Assembly (NCBI RefSeq): GCF_000208745.1
Contig: NC_030853.1
Coordinates: 3,513,190-3,577,189 of the forward strand
Source: Theobroma cacao
Lineage: Eukaryota; Streptophyta; Magnoliopsida; Malvales; Malvaceae
Reading direction: 5' to 3'
DNA: 64,000 nt
Shown one piece after another: positions 45,536 to 56,898 of this stretch. The notes beneath the pieces are model-generated. The model saw nothing but the letters and a program-made list of their open reading frames with translations. It made no database searches and was not told where the DNA came from. The position numbers were made by a program, and so were the translations under genes. How positions within the stretch are numbered: the stretch's first letter is position 1; each line of letters starts with the position of its first letter.

Positions 45536-46190
45536 ATAGGTACATTCTAAGTTGAGGAAACGACTTCAAATAAATGTCAATCTTGAAGTTGCTGCATCAA
45601 TCCGGATAATTTATAGAGGTAGTCAACCTTCTCAATCTAGGGTATAGGGTACAAGCATGGCTATTCCAGTACAGAAGGTTTATCAGCCAACTCCACATCA
45701 GAGCCAAGTCAATAGAGTTTTTCCACCAATGCAAGTTAATGCTATCTAGAGAAGTCTTATTCAAGGCAAAGCTCAGTCTTCTGTACAAGCAGCTGCTCAG
45801 TAGTTGAGCCAGCATCTCGGTATTGGGTCTCAAGCTTCATTTCCACCAAAAACAGCTATGTCAATCAATTCATAAGAATCTAGAGAGGTTGAATCTTCAG
45901 AAACAACTAAATCCAAGGGTGCATTGGTGAGCAAGGGAAAAAGAAATGTTTAAGGAGGTAGTAGAGGCTCTTTTATGTATGGTGGAGCTAAGATTATGGG
46001 AGCTACAAAGAATATGGTTGTCGGCCATGGTGATCAAAATTTTTCTGCCTTTTTGCCAGGAAAAGCTTTTCAAATTTTTAATCTTTAATATTTCTGGACA
46101 ATGTAATCTACCATACAAGGTAACAAGGAAAATGGGTCAAATGCATCTTACTTGGGACAATGCATACTATATCCCGAGTTGTATTTTTTA
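45536..46190 (+). pseudogene. unidentified exon-like block inside the Helitron
   Basis: After TATAATAG (acceptor-like, ending 45539) a long reading with only a few stops runs through KLRKRLQINVNLEVAAS and a Gln/Ser/Pro-rich part (VYQPTPHQSQVNRVFPP). It ends in GGAKIMGATKNMVVGHGD and FLPGKAFQIFNLNIS. It lies outside the known Rep/helicase and RPA-like parts. I do not recognise the family. It may be another captured host fragment or an extra Helitron ORF. Confidence 0.35.
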
Positions 46191-47259
46191 AAATTTTTGT
46201 ATGAATTAAATTATTAAATGTTATATGTAATTTTCATTGAATACTTGTAATGGCCTCTTTGCTAAGATCAGATAAAATTCCTAGAATGTGTAGAAGATAT
46301 GTTTTTTCTGAGTTAGCTAGATTTTGGAGATTGTTTAAGTTTATTTCTCTTTGCAATTGACACTAGCATGTTTGTTAATAGCTTTTATCTACTGAGTTGT
46401 TTAGATTCATGTCTATTATTCTATATTTTCTTTTAGATAGTTTCAATCAGTTACTGATGATCCATGTAATTAATCATTTCATTTGTTTTTTACCAACATT
46501 TGCTTTTCCATCATATTGTAAAGCTTTTTCTATGTGTTGTAAAGGGGCTCTCATGTGCAGCATGTTCAACTTGATGGTATATCTTCCAAGCAAGAACTAC
46601 ATTTGACAAAGGTAAATTATTTCATTCCTATTTGATTTTTAAAATAATTTAAATTTCTTTGGATTACAATGCAAAGAATATTCCCTAATCATTCTGTTGC
46701 CTTCTATAAAACTGATGCAAACATTATTGTTTAGTAGATTGGAACAACTTTAAAAAGGAAAACTTTCAAGGTAGTAGTATTGCTTCTTCTTCATCACTTA
46801 TTTGAACAGAACTCAAATTGTGTGATGCAAATGATGTCTAGCATTTGGTAATATATTTTACAACAACAACTTGCAGGTATTGCATTAATATATAAACATG
46901 ACTATAGGATCTAGACTCATGTGGTGGGCCACGTCTTAGCTTTGGTTAACTGAGGAATGAGGTTTCTGAACTTGAGCCAACTACGCTTTCGTAGTATGTG
47001 ATAACTCTTTTGTTATTCCTCCTGACTATAGTCTCCGGTTTGGAGTTAGGTATTGCATCTCAAGTATTCCATTTTCATAGAAACGCTTAGACATTATTGC
47101 ATTGAACTATAAAAGATAGAACAAGTTATATTTTTTGCATTTGCTAGCTATACCATCTTTCTCACTCTGATATCAAATATTAATAGTGTGCAACTCAGCA
47201 TTTTTTGCAGTCAAGATGACTACTAGATTCCTCAGTTATTGGTTCAAAAAGGATAGCCA

Positions 47260-47652
47260 ATGATGGTGAATTTCTTTTGGCAAGATCATGAGAACTTTGT
47301 TGATGATGGTATTCAAATAGAACTTTTCAATCTAAACAAAGAAAGAGAAGAAGAATACTTTGATGCAGATGAAAACTTTGTTGAATATGCCAAGGATAAT
47401 GAAATCAAGGTAAATTATCTTATTGACTTGAAACTTCTAAATTATTTTATCAAAACTTATATTGACTACCACATGAATTTATTGTAGGATGCGTGGCTTG
47501 ATAATGTTGAAGCTGATATAAAATATACAAGAAAAACATCTACAAAAACAAACAATGAAGATAATAATGAAGTTAGGACACAGTATCTTTCCTCCAAACA
47601 CATTGGGATTATGAAAAGGCGTATTGCTGATGTGCTTGAGCTTGGAGAAACG
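47260..47652 (+). pseudogene. captured CD2BP2/LIN1-like gene fragment (two exons with intron)
   Basis: Exon A (about 47280-47409) encodes DDGIQIELFNLNKEREEEYF, DADENFVEYAKDNEIK. Exon B (47488-47652) begins DAWLDNVEADIKYT and ends KRRIADVLELGET. This order ('PFNL..E..EG.FD.DGN.....DAWLD', then a 'RRIA..L..GETV' block) resembles CD2BP2/LIN1, the GYF-domain 52-kDa protein of the U5 snRNP. The 78-base intron between them keeps GT (47410) and AG (47487), so the piece was taken from genomic DNA, not mRNA. The GYF domain itself is absent. Neither exon carries a stop in its own frame, so it could still be read in a chimeric transcript. Confidence 0.6.
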
Positions 47653-49043
47653 GTACTATTACATGATGATAGATATTTTGTCTAAAAGAAAAAAAATTCT
47701 TTGATAAAAGGAATAATTGTGTTACATATTTGTTCCGAAATTTGCATTTTGTTTTTATTTTCATGATATGAGTATATTCTGCTTATATTAGATTATGATA
47801 TTTCTGCTGCCACATGGATCTTATCAGCTTTATTTCCTTTTGTTATTTACTTATTTTTGTTATAATGATTCTTACTCTTGGCATCCATATTGATTCTATT
47901 GAAGGTGCTCATCAATTTTTAGGCTAATTTGAATTTATTAAATGCTCACGTAAGGCATAAATTCTACTAACTTACTAAGGTGTCAAGCTATGTAGATAGT
48001 TTCTTCTGGATATTTTTTCTTTATTTGATCAAACTTCAAAATCACAATTGCTTTAGAATGCTAGATATAGAGATTTTCACACTATCATTTTCAGTTCTAA
48101 ACTATATCCCCTATGCACTAGATATTAAATTTGTTTTGATTAGGTAATTAAACAGGTTATAAGGGCACAATTTAAAGCCAATTTTAATTTATCTTGACAA
48201 GTTCTGCAAGCGTTGAAAAGGTTGAAAGGAACTTTAAATAATAGAAAGGAGAAAATGTTAATTGAGACAAAGCAATGTTCAATAGCTTCAGACATTTCTA
48301 GAATGTCAATTTCTTTCTTATACATATTCAAATTAAAAAAAAAAAGGATTGATAGCTAATTTATACCTAAAAAACAACATTTACTAAATGTCATCATTAA
48401 ATTTTTCAGAATTCTTTGGTTTACTTTTATTAATTTCAGTAAATACACTTGAAAACAATAATTCTAACTTTTAATACCTAGAAAATAGATTCATTTAATA
48501 TTTATTAATTACATTTTAGTATTATTTACTGTTTATATCTTCTTATTCTACATGAACCTGAATCCATACTATTTAAACATTTCTTTTATACATGAATGTT
48601 TAAATTCCAATAAATATCCATCCAATTCATTGAAAAAAATAAAAAAGTCAAGAGGGTATACTTATTTCTCAGTATACATAGCACATAGTCATCATTGAAT
48701 AAACAAATACATTGAATTTGACAACCTTGACCCATTCATTTTATATATAAAAGACAGATACCACTAAAAATTAGTAATTATTTTATATTGATAGGATCTT
48801 TACATTATGTTGTTACTTTATATTCTACAACTATTTATCTTAATCTCCCAACAAAATAGGTTATATATTCTTTCATTTCTTAATATTTTACTATACATCT
48901 AACAATCTTTGTATAATCAACTTATTGTAAAAATGATTTACATATTGGTTTCAATATTTAACTTCTTTGCATTACATCATTTATTCTTACTGTATTTACA
49001 TTATGCATTGATGGATTAAACTTATTAAAGTCTGCTACAACAG

Positions 49044-51142
49044 GTAAAAATGGACCAACAATATTTAAGTGACTTGGAATTGTACAAACTATCAAAACCA
49101 GTGAAACTAAAGGTCATACGAATCTGGCAGTCAACAACACCAAATAATCCACAAAAGCTTCTAAGATTTGATTTCATAATTGCTAATATCAAGGTAACTT
49201 ATTAAAAATCAAAACCTTTACTTAAATGTTTCTTATTATCTACTTTTTTAAAATGTACTGAAATACAATTTTATTATATTTATCTCTGATAGAAAAATGT
49301 AATGCAAGTAATGATTAGAAGTTTAGATGCACAACAATTCAAATTTATACTGAAAAAGGCTTTGTATACTTGATTGACAAATTTCGGGTTATGAAAAGAA
49401 AAAAGAACTACAATGCTTTGCTTGGCATTTTAATGATTGTATTTTCAAAAGCAACAGAAGTGAATCAAGTTCATGAAGATGGAATTGCATATTCTACACA
49501 TCATTTTAACTTTACAGAGTACACCATACTTCATGACAAGATACACCAAAAGAACATCTTAACAAGTATTAAAAGAAAATATCCTGCATAATCAAGCTGC
49601 ATTCAATCATTTAACTTTTAACTTTTATGCTATGTTGTTTTAATACCAAAATTGTAGATGTCATTTGAGTGCTAACAACAATAATTTTTGTAAACAAAAT
49701 TCAGCTGAATCATAGAAACACTCTTGTTCTTTAAAGGGATATGTATCAACAAAATCTCAGGTAATTACTATGATGAATATATAGTTCATTTTTACATCAA
49801 TATTTCTATATGTAGAGATAAACATTTTAATATAAATACACTATTGGTCCCAAACAAATGTGCTAGAGGGGGGGTGAATAGCATTTTTTAGCTCTCACTA
49901 AACTTGATTTCTAATTGGGGGCAAATTAAAGGTCAATGATAAGAAATTTGATGCAAGATGAAGGAATGATTTAAGAATGAATGAAAATGAAAAATAAAAT
50001 AGAGCAGACAATACACAAAGATTTATAGTGGTTCAGTCAAAGACTTACATCCACTACCTTGATTGTTCAACTAAGGATTTTTCAAACCAAATCACTATAA
50101 ATGATGGAATTCCCAAGCTTTCACCAAGCTTTTACAATGGCTTTTTGCAGGCTTAGCCACAACCTTTAACAATGGTTTTTTTCGGGATCAACCAAAACTC
50201 AAAACTAACTTTTCCTAGGCTGAGTTAAAACCTATACACCTAATCAAGCTAACCCAAGCTTGATCAATCCTCTTAGAGTGACTCGCACACTCTAAGTAAT
50301 CAAGAATAACAGAAATAAAGGAGTACCTATGATCACTAACCTGATCTGAATGGTACAAGATGAAGTGCTTAACTCTATTACAAGGATTGGAGTGAAGTGT
50401 AGAAAGTATGCAGAGAGTTTTTGCTATTTTTGAGCTCTTGTTGATCTTAGAAGCATCTAATCTTGTTCTTAGCCGTTAGAAGTGCCTTATATACTTGAAA
50501 AACTAACTCTGATGGATGTTTGACAGTTTCTGATCGTTGGGAAACAGTTTGGAGTTAGTTCTAGCCGTTAATCTGTCTTCTAGTATTTAAATTCAAATCT
50601 TTAGACAGAATGCTCTTAGTCAACTAACTATGCTTCTTAGTCGATTAAGTCGTCTTTGTCTTTGAACCCACTTTTTGGCAATAAGCTTTTAGTCAACTAA
50701 CTGTGCTTCTTAGTCAATTAAGTCGTTTCTATTTCTGAACCCAATTTCTGATAGTAAACTCTTAGTCAACTAACTAAGCTTCTTAGTCGATTAAGTCATC
50801 TCTGTCTCTGAACTCGGTTTCTTCACTTTTGAGTTTTAATTGACTAACTCCCTTGGTTATCCGACTAAGAGGCTTCTGTTTTGTGGCTCAATTGTAGCTC
50901 CTCATTCTTATGAGTTTTAACATTTGTTTTTTAGTGATTAATTCATTTTTGACATACATTTTCATCTTACACACTCAAGTAGTATGGTTAGACATAAATG
51001 GGTGGAAATGTTTTATTATCATTAAAAACTAATGAAGCCAACATACACTGCTTAACATACCATATTTCTTTTGTTAAAAACTTTTCACAGTAACAATACA
51101 ATCAAAGTTGTATTGTATGGAGAGTTGGCATTAGAAATAAAT
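49044..51142 (+). pseudogene. RPA70-like single-strand-DNA-binding protein relic of the Helitron
   Basis: Exon 49044-49193 (ATG at 49050) encodes LYKLSKPVKLKVIRIW and LLRFDFIIANIK, ending at a GT donor. Exon 49293-49591 has MQVMIRSLDAQQFKFIL, then after a one-base frameshift (about 49360) LIDKFRVMKRKKNYNALLG. A short GYVSTKSQ exon lies near 49738-49760. After the solo LTR, NTIKVVLYGELALEINE (about 51090-51140) is the next block. These match the OB-fold order of Helitron-associated RPA1-like (DUF223) proteins. Such proteins would coat single-stranded transposition intermediates. The frameshift and the lost 3' end make it a relic. Confidence 0.65.
49842..51043 (-). mobile_element. solo LTR of the SIRE-like Copia family
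   Basis: Reverse complement of the LTR at 5143-6316. It reads TATTGGTCCC...GAAGCCAACA on the plus strand (first G mutated to A). It is flanked by a perfect 5-bp target duplication TACAC (49837-49841 and 51044-51048). No internal region is present, so it is a solo LTR. It inserted in an intron-like gap of the Helitron RPA-like gene. Confidence 0.92.
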
Positions 51143-51775
51143 GAATGAACAAGTAACTTGTGTAGGATCAAGCTTTGTGTGGATCAAATAAATATCCTGT
51201 GTTTGCATAACCAATTAAATTTTATTTTGATGCATTTGAATAAGATAAGCATATATCCATTGTTCCTCATAGATATTGAAGTATATATTTAATTCCATTC
51301 CAATGTCTTTGAGTTAGAGAAGAACTATATCTTGCTAATAAATTCACAGCAATTGATATATCAAGTCATGTATTGGTAGCAAGATACATTAATGCTCCAA
51401 TTTCAATAAGATACGGTACTTCAAGATCAAGAAGCTCTTTATTATCTTCACGAGGACGAAAAGGGTCTTTTTCACATCGCATGACCTTACAACTATTGGT
51501 GAACTCAATGGATATGTTTTCTCCATATAAAATTGTTTTAGCACTTTTGCTATATAATTAGATCAATGGACAAAAATTCTATTTGTCAAGTGTTCAATCT
51601 AAAGACTCAAACAAAACTTTATTTTTCCAAGGTCTTTCATCTCAAATTCACTCTTTAAGTAATCCACGGCTTTTGATAACTCTTTAAGAGTTCAAATAAT
51701 GTTTAAGTCAACAATATAAACAGCAATTATGATAAATTCATATCTAAACCCTTTTATAAAATACATGGGCATATA
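51143..51775 (-). pseudogene. Copia RT C-terminal part / RNase H start
   Basis: Minus-strand reading contains TILYGENISIEFTN, CEKDPFRPREDNKELL, VPYLIEIGALMYLA and ISIAVNLLARYSSSLTQRHWN (about 51560-51280). It then continues as GYLFDPHKA toward 51165. These are the conserved end of Copia RT and the link to RNase H. Stops interrupt it. Confidence 0.8.
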
Positions 51776-51782
51776 AAATTAT

Positions 51783-52989
51783 GAGAAAATTGTGAGGAAT
51801 GACCTTTCCTGATGAAGATTTTTTAAAAATAACCATCAAAATAAATTTAACTATTTTTAACCATATGTAGTCATGACTTAACAAAAATACCCTTTAAACT
51901 ATTTCAAATAAATTAAATCATTCATCACAATTTCTCTCCATTTGTGCTTCGAATTTCTCTCTCTCACCATCCCACTCTTTCAAATTTTATCGATTTCTCT
52001 CTTCGACATTCGTCTACTATGATTTCGATTTCTCTCTCCCGCGTTTTCAGATTTCTCTTTCTTACACTTTCAAGACACCAAGCAATGGTTTTGACATGTT
52101 TGGGTGGATGGCTATTTGGAAAATTCAATTTTTTGGTATTTTGGTTAAAACTAAAATGGTAGAAATAATCATAAATGTATGACATAGTTTTTAATTGAAT
52201 CAATTCGGGACCTAGACACCAATAAACTCAAAATTTTGAAATTTATAAACCTAGGTTTTCAAAGAAACTTTTTTCATTTTTAGTCAAAGTAGGTGTTTTA
52301 GATAAAAAAATTTGTATTTTGATTTATGAAAACATGTTAGAAACACTTTAATCGATGTCAAATTGTCAAGAAAAAGCAAAAAAAAAAATGAAAAAAGTTG
52401 AGAGGATTCGAAGTTTTGGTTCATAAGTAACAACAACATTTTAAGTATTAAAGTGTAACAAAATGTTTTTGAATATGTTGTCTAACAATAATATTTTTTC
52501 AACATGGCATGTAACAACAATATTTTTTTTTCAACATGGCATGTAACAACAATATTTTTTTTTTCAACATGGCATGTAACAACATTTTTTAACCATGGCT
52601 TGTAACATGTTTTTGTACATGTTGTGTAACAACAGTATTTTTTTTCAGCATGGCGTGTAAAAACCTAACTATGGCATGTAACAATAGTATTTTTTTCAAT
52701 ATGGCATGTAACAACCTAACCATGTCTTGTCACATATTTTTGTACATGACGTATAACAACCTAACCACGACGTGTAACAACCTAACCATGGCTTGTCACA
52801 TGTTTTTGTACATGGTGTTTAACAACCTAACCATGGCGTGTAATATGTTTTTATATATGGCGTGTAACATCATAGCGTGTAATTTCATGAAAGGTAATTT
52901 TGTTTAACTTGACTAAAAATAGTTAAAATTATAAAGAGGGTTATTTTTGAAAACATCTTATCTTTAAGGGTTATTTTTTAAAATGCCCC
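51783..52989. mobile_element. MULE-like non-autonomous DNA transposon
   Basis: Interrupts the reversed Copia RT. It is flanked by TAAAATTAT (51774-51782) and TAAAATTAA (52990-52998), an imperfect 9-bp duplication as expected for Mutator-like elements. The ends are partly inverted: TTTTTAAAAATAACC...TTTAACTATTTTTA near 51817-51859 against its reverse complement at 52911-52980. The outermost bases match poorly, so the exact ends are uncertain. The interior holds a C/T-rich stretch and a tandem repeat but no transposase. Confidence 0.6.
52490..52880. repeat. CATGGCATGTAACAAC tandem repeat
   Basis: The core CATGGCRTGTAACAAC repeats with alternating spacers, either AATATTTTTTTTTCAA (about 31-33-base units at 52500-52580) or CTAACC and CATGTTTTTGTACATGGC (52650-52870). 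It gives a repetitive open frame (52650-52907) that is compositional, not a gene. Confidence 0.85.
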
Positions 52990-53089
52990 TAAAATTAATT
53001 CTATAGCCTTTTTTCAACAAATATTCACTGAGACAATTATACCATATGTATCTGGATTACTTTAATCCATATAAAAATTTATTAAATTT

Positions 53090-53570
53090 GATCCAATAAA
53101 TTTTTCGAGAATTCAAATTTGTACTTCAGGCAATTTAAATCCTTCAAGGATTTATATATATATATCGATATCAAATGAGACATATAAATAGGTTATAACT
53201 AGATTCATTAGACGCATTTCAATCTTCTCATATATTGCTAGACTAGTTAATATATAATTATAATTGCATCCTCAATAGAGAATATATCACTTCATATTTA
53301 ATACCAGATCTTTGGGTAAAATCTTGCGCAATAAGTCGTGCTTTATACCTCATAATCTCATCTTTCTTATTTCACTTTCACATAAATACCCATTCATATC
53401 CTACTGATTTTATGCCATTTGGAGTATAGATTACAGGTCCAAAAACTTCACGCTTTGTAAGTGAATTCAATTTCACTTTAATTGTGTCTTTCCACATTGG
53501 CCAATCATTTCTATGTTTACATTCTTCAACAGATGTGGGTTCAATATCCTCATTTTCTTTCATAATGTTG
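53090..53570 (-). pseudogene. Copia RT N-terminal part
   Basis: Minus-strand reading: EECKHRNDWPMWKDTIKVKL, NSLTKREVFGPVIYTPNGIK, VGYEWVFM, then after a stop MRYKARLIAQDFTQRSGIKY. This is the opening of Copia RT (W..A...E...L...F.., KARLVAQGF). It continues beyond the MULE-like insert at 51143-51775, although the middle of RT with the catalytic YxDD box is degraded or missing. Confidence 0.8.
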
Positions 53571-53735
53571 AGCTCTATATTATATATAAAATATCGTCGA
53601 TGTTTATATCATTCCAGTTCCATCTTTTCCCATAATGACATAATTGATTAAGATCTCTTCATTTTCAATGATTTCAGGTACCTAAATTTCTTCTGGAATA
53701 TTTATCAATTATGTCAGGTGTCTCTTCTCGAGTTT

Positions 53736-54800
53736 CTATTTCATGTTTTTGACCATCTTGAATATTTGCTTCTTTTCTTTTTCAAGGATTTTATATTTAG
53801 AACCGATTAGTCTCCACGCTTCTGGTGTGCCTTGTCCTACAGGGACATCAATGCTAATAGGAGCATTTGCAGTTGGTATATAAGATTTAATTATTCTCTT
53901 TAGGTCAGTAAATACGTTTGACAACTGGTTTACTATATTTTGTAAAAAAATTATCTTTTGAACTCATATCGATTTATGTGAGGATCAAAACTAGATAATG
54001 ATAATTCATTCTAAGAATTTTTCTTTTGCAGTTGCTTATTTTTCTCCCCCTAATGCTGAAAAAATTGTTTCATCAATATGACAATCGACAAATTTTACCA
54101 TGAATAAATCTCCTATTAATAATTCTAAATATTTAATTACAAATGGAGCTTTGTATCCAACATATATTCTTGACCTCCTTTGAGGACTTATCTTTATGCG
54201 CTGTGGTGAAGCAATTGAAACATATACCGCACATCCAAAAATTCTTATATGAAAAATATTTGGTTCTTGACCATAAACCAATTGTATAAGGAGAATTTAC
54301 AATAACTCATTTGGCCTGATGCATACAAATGCTGTTGTATCCAAAATGGCATGCCCCCAAGCAGACATTAGGAGTTTGAATTTCATAAGTAATGACCTTG
54401 CAATTAGTTAGAAGTTTTTAATAAATGATTTTGTTAGACCGTTTTGTGTGTGAACATAAGTAATAGGATGTTCAATAGTTATTCCAACTAATATACAATA
54501 TTAAAGGCTTGAGATGTAAATTCACTAGCATTGTCAAGACAAATAATCTTGATTATATAACCAAGAAAATGTGCTTGCAAATGAATGGTTGCAAATGCCA
54601 AATTGCAGGTTGATAATAAGCATATATGTGACCATTTAGCTGATGCATCAATTAAAATCGTAAAATATCTAAATGGTTCACATGGTGGATGTATGAATCC
54701 ACATATAACCTTGAATATGTTTCAAAAATATAAAGAATTCAGTCCCAACTTTAACTAGCGATAGCCATATAATTTATTTGCCTTCAGAGCAAGCAACACA
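53736..54800 (-). pseudogene. Copia integrase fragment and linker
   Basis: The minus-strand frame 54281-54036 carries MVYGQEPNIFHIRIFGCAVY, IASPQRIKISPQRRSRIYVG and CHIDETIFSALGGE, the carboxy-terminal integrase and linker region of Ale/Retrofit-type Copia. Upstream (54300-54800) the catalytic core is only recognisable in pieces. 53924-53736 is the Pro/Gly/Lys-rich linker before RT (VPVGQGTPEAWRLIGSKYK). Confidence 0.7.
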
Positions 54801-56380
54801 TTAAAATTCACTAGATTGAAAAATCTTCTAGTTTTTAAATAAATGATCATATAACTTTTCAATCATAATTTTTTTTTTTTGCATCATTATTGATCCAGGA
54901 TGGTCCAATTGGTCATACCAAACATTAAAATCATTAGTAAACTTTTGGTTAACTATAAGTTTTAGTTATTCTAATATTTGTGTAGTTTAATCCAAAGAGC
55001 AAAGTGAGTAATAAGTTTTTTTTTTCTCAACACACACTTCCTACTTGAGATAGATGTAATATAGAGGTATTAAATTGTTCTTTCATTTGTTGTCTTAATA
55101 TGATATCTATTCAGACGAATATCTTTAAAACTTAATAAACTTCTTTGAAACTTTATTCCTCAAGGTAGTAAAGTATCAGCTCTTCTAGAGCCTTCAATTA
55201 ATCTTGTACTACTAGATATTGTATTAACATTGGTCTTTTTTTTTTCGTTGTCAAGTAGGACAAATATTTCTTGTCTTTAAATATAGTGTGTGTTGTAGCA
55301 ATGTCTGCTAAACTTATATTTACATCATAGATCTTGGATCCAACAAGATGAATATTCATATTGTTTTTCAATAAAAAAAATATATACAATAAGAAATTTA
55401 CAAGTTAATATGAAATAACATTAAATACATAATTAACACGCATAATAAGAACATATCATTTAAATATAATGAAAACATATTAAAGTATCTTCATAATATA
55501 GTTATACTAAAATATATCAATTACTATTAAGTTTATTCTTGGATATTTCTATTACCAATTAAATGATCAATTCTTTTTTCGGGGTAAGAAAATCAATAAC
55601 GGATATTTCCATTATCAATCATATAATCAATTCTTCTTTCAGGGTGGACAACACATAACCAATGGTCTTTCATGCCACATCAATGACAATATGTTTTCTA
55701 TATTCTTTTTAACTTTTTTTTATTTTTGTATTTTCATTATTCATCAACTTCTTGTGAGTTATAAGTATTCAACTACTTGTGATAGGTTGCAAGTATACAT
55801 CTACTTTTGGTGGGTGATCCACATATGATGGGTTATCCACTTCTAGTGGATTATCTCTTTTTTAGTGGGTTAAGGCATCCATCCACTTTTGATGATAAAA
55901 TTATTTATCCACTTCTAGTGGTAAATTATTCTTAGATTCTGATTATAAAATTATCAATCTACTTCTGATGATAAAATTATAATTAAAATAGTAATAGTAT
56001 AAATTATTATGACCATCATAATTAAATGATGTTGCATTCACTTCAAGGAATGGCTAGATATATGATTATGACCATAATTATTAAATGATGTCGCATTCAC
56101 TTCAAGGAATGAACATTCATAATTTTTAATTAATAGTTATATAATAGAAAATTCACTTTCCAATCAAGGGACAAAATATAATATATACAATATGATAGTA
56201 AAAATCATATTAAAGTTGACTTTTAGGGAATGAAAATACTAAAGAGATATCAAGTCACTTACTCGATTTTTTTAAAATCAGAAATCAAAAGTCAATCATT
56301 GAAATCCTTTTGAAACTTGAAGATAAAGAAAACATAATAATTCTAAAACTTGAGAGATTAGAAAATCGTGCTGATAACGT

Positions 56381-56671
56381 TTTATGAAATCAATCTAAAA
56401 AGAATAACTATAAGAAAAATACAAGAGAAAGCATTTTGAGGGAAAGAAAGTATTTTGAGAGAGCAAGAAGATATTTTTCAAGTATGTATTTACAAATAAA
56501 GTGAGAGATCTATTTATAGGTCAATAACCCTTTGAATCATAGTTCTAATCTAATTCTATCTAAGAGTTCAAACCATATTACATTTCTTGTATCTTGCCTA
56601 TTGGGTTGTTTGACTTGATTTGTACCTCTTGAGTCATAGTATAATGGGCATTCACATATTTGTTCATAACA
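56381..56671 (-). repeat. 5' LTR of the reversed Copia, with primer site alongside
   Basis: On the minus strand the LTR begins TGTTATGAACAAATATGTG (56671 leftward) and ends near TTGATTTCATAAAA (56381), where the usual CA is mutated. Next on the minus strand comes CGTTATCAGCACG (56380-56368), the primer-site region of this Copia group, related to the tRNA-Met site TGGTATCAGAGC. The LTR contains a TATAAATAG TATA-like motif (on the minus strand, about 56510-56520). Confidence 0.6.
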
Positions 56672-56898
56672 AAAAAATTATTATTATATTTGAAAAATAT
56701 AAAAAAAGAGAGCACTGATCAAGGGAGAAGAATACCAATCAATGCTCCCTAAATGGGGAGCTTTTTTAAAAAAATTAATAAAAAATAATAAAATCATATA
56801 TTAGTAATTATAAAAATTAGTCAAGCGTAAATTTGTTTTTTTATCCTTGTCACATCAGCAAGTTGACGAAAATACTAATGGTTGATTAATGATAGGAC

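Larger units (their letters stand above)
40918..51142 (+). mobile_element. decayed autonomous-type Helitron with RPA-like gene and captured host fragment
   Basis: On the plus strand, in order: a Rep/Pif1-like helicase relic (40918-45402), an unidentified exon-like block (45536-46190), a fragment resembling the U5 snRNP protein CD2BP2/LIN1 (47260-47652) and an RPA-like single-strand-DNA-binding relic (49044-51142). Plant Helitrons encode a HUH-Rep/helicase protein, often with RPA-like genes, and are known to capture host gene pieces with introns, so this composition is characteristic. A solo LTR (49842-51043) interrupts it. Its right part is cut by, or abuts, a reversed Copia at about 51142. 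Neither the 5' TC nor the 3' CTRR-hairpin end was identified, so the borders are minimal estimates. Confidence 0.8.
51143..56671 (-). mobile_element. decayed Copia retrotransposon (Ale/Retrofit-like), 3' truncated
   Basis: On the minus strand, from right to left: short LTR (about 56381-56671), primer site, gag-like region, integrase, reverse transcriptase and the start of RNase H. The element ends at about 51143 without the rest of RNase H or a 3' LTR. Short LTRs of about 290 bases and the DPFRPRED and GPEVPY-type RT tail suggest an Ale/Retrofit-type Copia. A MULE-like element (51783-52989) is inserted in the RT region. Many stops and frameshifts make it inactive. Confidence 0.8.
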
